From the NCBI GenBank assembly GCA_902800245.1, contig CADCDY010000009.1, forward strand, positions 1 through 64,000: a stretch of DNA of 64,000 nt, given 5' to 3'. The notes under the pieces were generated by a model. The model had not been told where the DNA came from, did not search any database, and was given only the letters and a program-made list of their open reading frames with translations. This stretch comes from an uncultured Prevotellaceae bacterium (GTDB lineage Bacteria; Bacteroidota; Bacteroidia; Bacteroidales; Bacteroidaceae). Position numbers and translations under genes: made by a program. This document shows, piece by piece, positions 60,774 through 64,000 of this stretch; position 1 is the first letter of the stretch, and each line of letters opens with the position of its first letter.

Positions 60774-60833
60774 CAAAATTACAAAAATATTATGAATTAT
60801 GCATTATGAATTATGAATTATTTCGTACCTTTG
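60774..60833. promoter_or_regulatory. Divergent promoter cassette of divIC-like gene and dnaX
   Basis: Minus -7 box TAATTTTG (60781-60774) and plus -7 box TACCTTTG (60826-60833), again exactly 44 bp apart, with a 32-bp AATT-type element (60788-60819) between. The spacer matches the inverted 45688-45731 spacer at about 39 of 44 positions. Confidence 0.75.
60788..60819. repeat. 32-bp AATT-type element in the dnaX/divIC promoter
   Basis: TATT, then ATGAATT, ATGCATT, ATGAATT, ATGAATT: inverse orientation of the (AATTCAT)4 form. Confidence 0.85.
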
Positions 60834-60854
60834 CAGTCACAATTATATAAAAAT

Positions 60855-62615
60855 ATGGAAGAATATATTGTTTCGGCCCGTAAATATCGCCCTGTCACCT
60901 TCGATACGGTGGTGGGACAACAGGCGCTGACCACCACGCTGAAGAATGCCGTGAAGAGTGGAAAGCTGGCTCATGCCTACCTCTTCTGCGGACCACGTGG
61001 CGTGGGTAAGACCACCTGTGCACGCATCTTTGCCAAGGCCATCAACTGTATGTCGCCCACAGAGGAAGGTGAGGCGTGTGGACAGTGTGAAAGCTGTCAG
61101 GCGTTCAACGAACAGCGCTCGTTTAACATCTTCGAGCTCGATGCTGCATCCAACAATAGCGTGGAGCACATCAAGACGCTGATGGAGCAGACGCGCATCC
61201 CGCCACAGGTAGGCAAGTACAAGGTGTTCATTATTGACGAGGTTCACATGCTGTCGACTGCAGCCTTTAACGCCTTCCTAAAGACGTTGGAGGAGCCGCC
61301 CGCACACGTCATCTTCATCCTGGCCACGACGGAGAAACATAAGATTCTGCCAACCATCCTGAGCCGTTGTCAGATTTATGATTTCGAGCGTATGACTGTC
61401 CGAAACACTATCGACCACCTGAAGTCGGTGGCTGAGAAGGAAGGCATCACCTACGAAGAAGAGGCACTAGCCGTGATTGCTGAGAAGGCAGATGGCGGTA
61501 TGCGCGATGCTTTGAGCATCTTCGACCAGGCAGCCTCATTCTGTCAGGGCAACATCACCTACCAGAAAGTGATTGAGGACTTGAACGTGCTCGACTCGGA
61601 GAACTACTTCCAGATTATCGACCTCTCTATTATTAATAAGGTGGCAGACATCATGGTGCTGCTCAACCAGATTATCAACAAGGGCTTCGATGGAGGTCTG
61701 CTCGTTCAGGGACTTGCCAAACATGTGCGTAACGTGTTAATGGCGAAAGACCCGCAGACACTGCCCTTGCTGGAGGTTAGCGACCAACAGCGTGAGCGCT
61801 ATCAGCAACAGGCACAGAAGTGCCCCACCCCGTTCCTCTATAAGGCACTGCAACTGATGAACCAGTGCGACATCAACTACCGACAGTCGTCGAACAAACG
61901 CTTGTTGGTGGAACTGACGCTTATCGAGATAGCGCAGATCACGCAACCTGAGGATGCGCCTGGCAGTGGGCGTATGCCCAGAAGATTAAAATCCCTGTTT
62001 AAACAACTGATTCAGCAGTCTCAGCCCAAGACCACAGCCCCGCAGGTAGCTGTGGCTGAACCTGCAGCATCAACCCCAACAAGAGCAACCCAACCTACAA
62101 CGCCTACCCGCCCTGCTCAACCTACCCCACGCGCCCCCAAGCTCAAGAGCAGCATCAGTCTTTCCTGGGGAAATATGCGCCAAAAGATGAATGGTGGCAA
62201 AACCATTCTTCCTACCGACGCCTCTCAGGACAATAGTGATTCCGAGAACAATCAGCCTTTTACCCCTGAGGAGCTTCAGATAGAATGGTTGTCCATGTGT
62301 AACCGAATGCCCCAGCACCTGAGTGGTGTGGCTACACGTATGAAGAACATGAATCCTGTCATCACGGAATTCCCTGCCCTGGAGGTCGTAGTGGAAAACC
62401 AGTTGGCTATGGAACAAATGGAGCAGATAAAGGGAAGTATTGTCAACACGCTGAAACGTGACCTACATAACCAGGCCATCACGCTCTCCATGCGTGTGGC
62501 TGAGCACAAGAAGGGCGAACGCATCCTCTCGCGTCGCGAACAATACGAACTGATGGAGAAAGAAAATCCCTCAGTAGCTAAACTGAGGGAAATATTCGAT
62601 TTGAATCTGGCCTAA
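60855..62615 (+). CDS. dnaX: DNA polymerase III subunit gamma/tau
   Basis: 586 residues from ATG at 60855. AAA+ clamp-loader domain: RKYRPVTFDTVVGQ, Walker A GPRGVGKTT (46-54), zinc-type cysteines (CMSPTEEGEACGQCESC), IIDEVHMLSTAAFNAFLKTLEEPP (DExx) and SRC-type sensor LSRCQIYDF. After about 370 comes a Pro/Thr/Ala/Gln-rich linker and a tau-like C-terminal domain. Loads the sliding clamp. No programmed-frameshift slippery site stands out. Confidence 0.96.
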   Translation: MEEYIVSARKYRPVTFDTVVGQQALTTTLKNAVKSGKLAHAYLFCGPRGVGKTTCARIFAKAINCMSPTEEGEACGQCESCQAFNEQRSFNIFELDAASNNSVEHIKTLMEQTRIPPQVGKYKVFIIDEVHMLSTAAFNAFLKTLEEPPAHVIFILATTEKHKILPTILSRCQIYDFERMTVRNTIDHLKSVAEKEGITYEEEALAVIAEKADGGMRDALSIFDQAASFCQGNITYQKVIEDLNVLDSENYFQIIDLSIINKVADIMVLLNQIINKGFDGGLLVQGLAKHVRNVLMAKDPQTLPLLEVSDQQRERYQQQAQKCPTPFLYKALQLMNQCDINYRQSSNKRLLVELTLIEIAQITQPEDAPGSGRMPRRLKSLFKQLIQQSQPKTTAPQVAVAEPAASTPTRATQPTTPTRPAQPTPRAPKLKSSISLSWGNMRQKMNGGKTILPTDASQDNSDSENNQPFTPEELQIEWLSMCNRMPQHLSGVATRMKNMNPVITEFPALEVVVENQLAMEQMEQIKGSIVNTLKRDLHNQAITLSMRVAEHKKGERILSRREQYELMEKENPSVAKLREIFDLNLA

Positions 62616-62669
62616 CGCCGTCTTACATCTTTCTGATTCCTGAGCCCGTCGAAGGACTTACATCTTACA
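62616..62669. repeat. dnaX-asnA gap with GAGCCCGTCGAAGG palindrome and CTTACAT repeats
   Basis: 54 bp between convergent genes: CTTACAT-type words at 62623, 62657 and 62664, and CCTGAGCCCGTCGAAGG at 62639-62655. TGAGCCCGTCG also occurs at 6806-6816 beside the 6.7-kb array. Confidence 0.55.
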
Positions 62670-63707
62670 TCAGATCAGCGGCATTCCAAGTTTCTTGCTT
62701 TCGGCACGCATATCGTCAGGCCAGATGCTTGCTTGGATTTCACCGATATGGCCTTTGTGCAACAGTACCATACACAGACGGCTCTGACCGATACCACCAC
62801 CTATTGACAGAGGCAACTGGTCGTTCAGTAGTTTCTGGTGGAAATACAGGTTCTTGCGTTCTTCCTTGCCCTCAATCTTCAACTGGCGCAACAGGCTCTC
62901 CTTATCCACACGGATACCCATGGACGACAATTCGAAGCTACGGCCCAGAACAGGATACCATATCAAGATATCACCGTTCAAACCCTCACGGCCATTCTCG
63001 CCAACGGTGCTCCAGTCATCATAGTCTGGTGCACGACCGTCGTGCTTCTCACCGTTCGACAGCTTGCCGCCAATACCTATAATAAATACAGCACCATACT
63101 TCTCACAAATGGCATCCTCACGCTCCTTCGGTGTCTTGTCGGGATACATCTGCAACAGCTCCTCAGCGTGGATAAAGTGAATCTTTTCAGGCAGGAAGGG
63201 CTTGATTTGCGGATAGGTCTCACAGGTCAGATATTCCGTCCTGCGGATGGCAGCATAGATGCGCTCCACCACATTCTTCAGATAACTGATTGTGCGCTGT
63301 TCCTTCGTAATCACAGCCTCCCAGTCCCACTGATCCACATACAGCGAATGCAGATTGTCCAACTCCTCGTCGGCACGGATAGCGTTCATATCAGTATAGA
63401 TGCCATAGCCCGGCTCTATCCGATATTCTGCCAACGACAGACGTTTCCACTTAGCCAGTGAATGCACTACCTCAGCCTTGGCATCTCCCAAGTCCTTGAT
63501 GGGGAACGTCACCGCACGCTCAACGCCATTTAGGTCATCGTTGATTCCTAAGCCCTGAAGCACAAACAACGGGGCTGTCACACGACGAAGACGCAACTCA
63601 GTAGATATATTCTGCTGAAAGAATTCCTTAATCAGTTTAATACCCTGCTCGGTCTGTTTCATGTCGAGCAGGGATTTGTAATCAATGGGGGTAATCAGTT
63701 GACTCAT
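62670..63707 (-). CDS. asnA: Aspartate--ammonia ligase
   Basis: 345 residues from ATG at 63707 (MSQLITPIDYKSLLDMKQTE). Class-II-aaRS-like AsnA: LFVLQGLGINDDLNGVERAV, WKRLSLAEY, DMNAIRADEELDNLHSLYVDQWDWE, EYLTCETYPQIKPFLPEKIHF, FIIGIGGKLSNGEKHDGRAPDYDDW, LPLSIGGGIGQSRLCM. Makes asparagine from aspartate, ammonia and ATP. The promoter at 63734-63764 precedes; upstream in-frame codons lie in it and are rejected. Confidence 0.96.
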   Translation of the reverse strand: MSQLITPIDYKSLLDMKQTEQGIKLIKEFFQQNISTELRLRRVTAPLFVLQGLGINDDLNGVERAVTFPIKDLGDAKAEVVHSLAKWKRLSLAEYRIEPGYGIYTDMNAIRADEELDNLHSLYVDQWDWEAVITKEQRTISYLKNVVERIYAAIRRTEYLTCETYPQIKPFLPEKIHFIHAEELLQMYPDKTPKEREDAICEKYGAVFIIGIGGKLSNGEKHDGRAPDYDDWSTVGENGREGLNGDILIWYPVLGRSFELSSMGIRVDKESLLRQLKIEGKEERKNLYFHQKLLNDQLPLSIGGGIGQSRLCMVLLHKGHIGEIQASIWPDDMRAESKKLGMPLI

Positions 63708-63733
63708 TTCCTTGTAATTTTCAAATTTGCGTG

Positions 63734-63764
63734 CAAAGATACACAAATAATATTAATTTGCAAA
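63734..63764 (-). promoter_or_regulatory. asnA promoter
   Basis: Minus-strand TTTG (63764-63761), 19 bp, TATCTTTG (63741-63734): full consensus, 27 bp before the ATG. Confidence 0.8.
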
Positions 63765-63853
63765 CAAAAACTCTAAATATTTTTGCAAATTGATAGTTAT
63801 TCTTGATTTTTGCTAACAATTTGCAGCAAGAACCTTTCCTGTTAACAAATCAT

Positions 63854-63885
63854 AATTATCAATTGTCAATTATCAATTATCAATT
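63854..63885. repeat. 32-bp AATT-type element upstream of the tRNA promoter
   Basis: AATT ATC, AATT GTC, AATT ATC, AATT ATC, AATT, ending 8 bp before the -7 box. Confidence 0.9.
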
Positions 63886-63893
63886 AAAAATCG

Positions 63894-63901
63894 TACCTTT
63901 G
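63894..63901 (+). promoter_or_regulatory. -7 box of the tRNA-Arg gene
   Basis: TACCTTTG followed by CAGTC, 33 bp before the tRNA. With 63910-63923 it forms an inverted repeat (CGTACCTTTGCA / TGCAAAGATACG, one mismatch), so the same site offers TATCTTTG on the other strand. Confidence 0.6.
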
Positions 63902-63934
63902 CAGTCGCTTTTGCAAAGATACGATTTTGTATCA

Positions 63935-64000
63935 GGCCCCGTAGCTTAGCTGAATAGAGCGTCAGATTCCGGTTCTGAAGGTCTTGGGTTTGAATCCCAA
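63935..64000 (+). tRNA. tRNA-Arg (anticodon CCG), 3' end cut by window edge
   Basis: Acceptor 5' strand GGCCCCG, U8-A9, D-stem GCTT/GAGC, anticodon stem TCAGA/TCTGA with loop TTCCGGT (anticodon CCG at 63969-63971, reading CGG), variable loop and T-arm TTGGG-TTTGAAT-CCCAA at the very edge. The 3' acceptor strand lies outside. Folding is complete for what is visible. Confidence 0.9.

Overview
The window looks like chromosomal DNA of a gut or rumen Bacteroidales, most likely a Prevotellaceae member (Prevotella/Xylanibacter-like). The reasons are the Bacteroidetes promoter pattern (TTTG or TTG, 19-21 bp, TAnnTTTG) in front of many genes, secreted proteins with Prevotella-type C-terminal sorting tails (type IX secretion), DUF4369/DUF4595/DUF2851/DUF3237 families, AsnA-type asparagine synthetase, and fucose/xylan-directed carbohydrate enzymes. 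Bases 1-14.7 kb carry carbohydrate genes: a cut FMN-binding protein, L-fucose isomerase, a GH3 beta-glycosidase, formate-tetrahydrofolate ligase, an esterase with an N-terminal STN-like domain, a secreted lipocalin/DUF4595-like protein, a GH95 alpha-fucosidase and a second fucose-isomerase-like protein.

14.8-23 kb is a translation/Fe-S operon, rimP-nusA-infB-sufB-sufC-sufD, in which sufC lacks the whole Walker B/D-loop segment. 23-24.2 kb is an accessory patch with a minimal nucleotidyltransferase (MNT) gene, a toxin remnant and repeats. 24.2-36 kb holds a hybrid TPR histidine kinase, an iron alcohol dehydrogenase with a four-carbon acid-sugar (threonate/erythronate-type) pair pdxA2-DUF1537 kinase, a KDG-kinase-like PfkB protein, RNase R, DUF2851, a thioesterase, dprA and dusB. 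37-40.2 kb is a minus-strand cluster with start/stop overlaps: HprK-like kinase, ER-type S26 signal peptidase, PqqD-like protein, then an ABC exporter, resembling a RiPP-maturation module without a visible precursor. 40.6-53.6 kb holds a CE2-like esterase, ruvB-coaD-ybeY, LOG protein, U32 peptidase-family protein, a papain-like lipoprotein, DUF3237, an M6 protease, an EamA transporter, a sorted surface protein and a TPR/HTH regulator. 53.6-55.2 kb is a second MNT/HEPN patch. 55.2-64 kb holds a dolichol-phosphate-mannose-synthase-like GT2, an operon DUF4369-pyrC-phosphoesterase-plsC, a divIC-like pair, dnaX, asnA and a cut tRNA-Arg(CCG).

The most unusual content is repetitive. (1) About two dozen short iterated elements, nearly all 32 bp or multiples of it. 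Many obey the rule four-base word + three free bases, four times, then the word again (words AATT, AGCC, AACG, and CATC/CTTC variants); others use 8-bp units (ATAMCGNN, AAGTTTAG) or 9-bp units (WCTAGANNN, 36 bp). They lie between operon genes, in promoters, and in frame inside genes including rnr, sufB, an ABC exporter and several enzymes. (2) Arrays locked to a 22-bp period, built from several unrelated unit types iterated 3-5 times, at 6.7, 23, 40.5, 54 and 55 kb; at 54.4 kb one array cuts off a HEPN toxin gene. (3) A palindromic element of about 55 bp in four full or partial copies, three inside genes. (4) A 44-bp divergent-promoter spacer present at two places 15 kb apart. Heptameric short tandem repeats (STRRs) are known from cyanobacteria; whether the fixed 32-bp size, multiple word families and in-frame placement seen here are described for Bacteroidales I cannot determine from the sequence.
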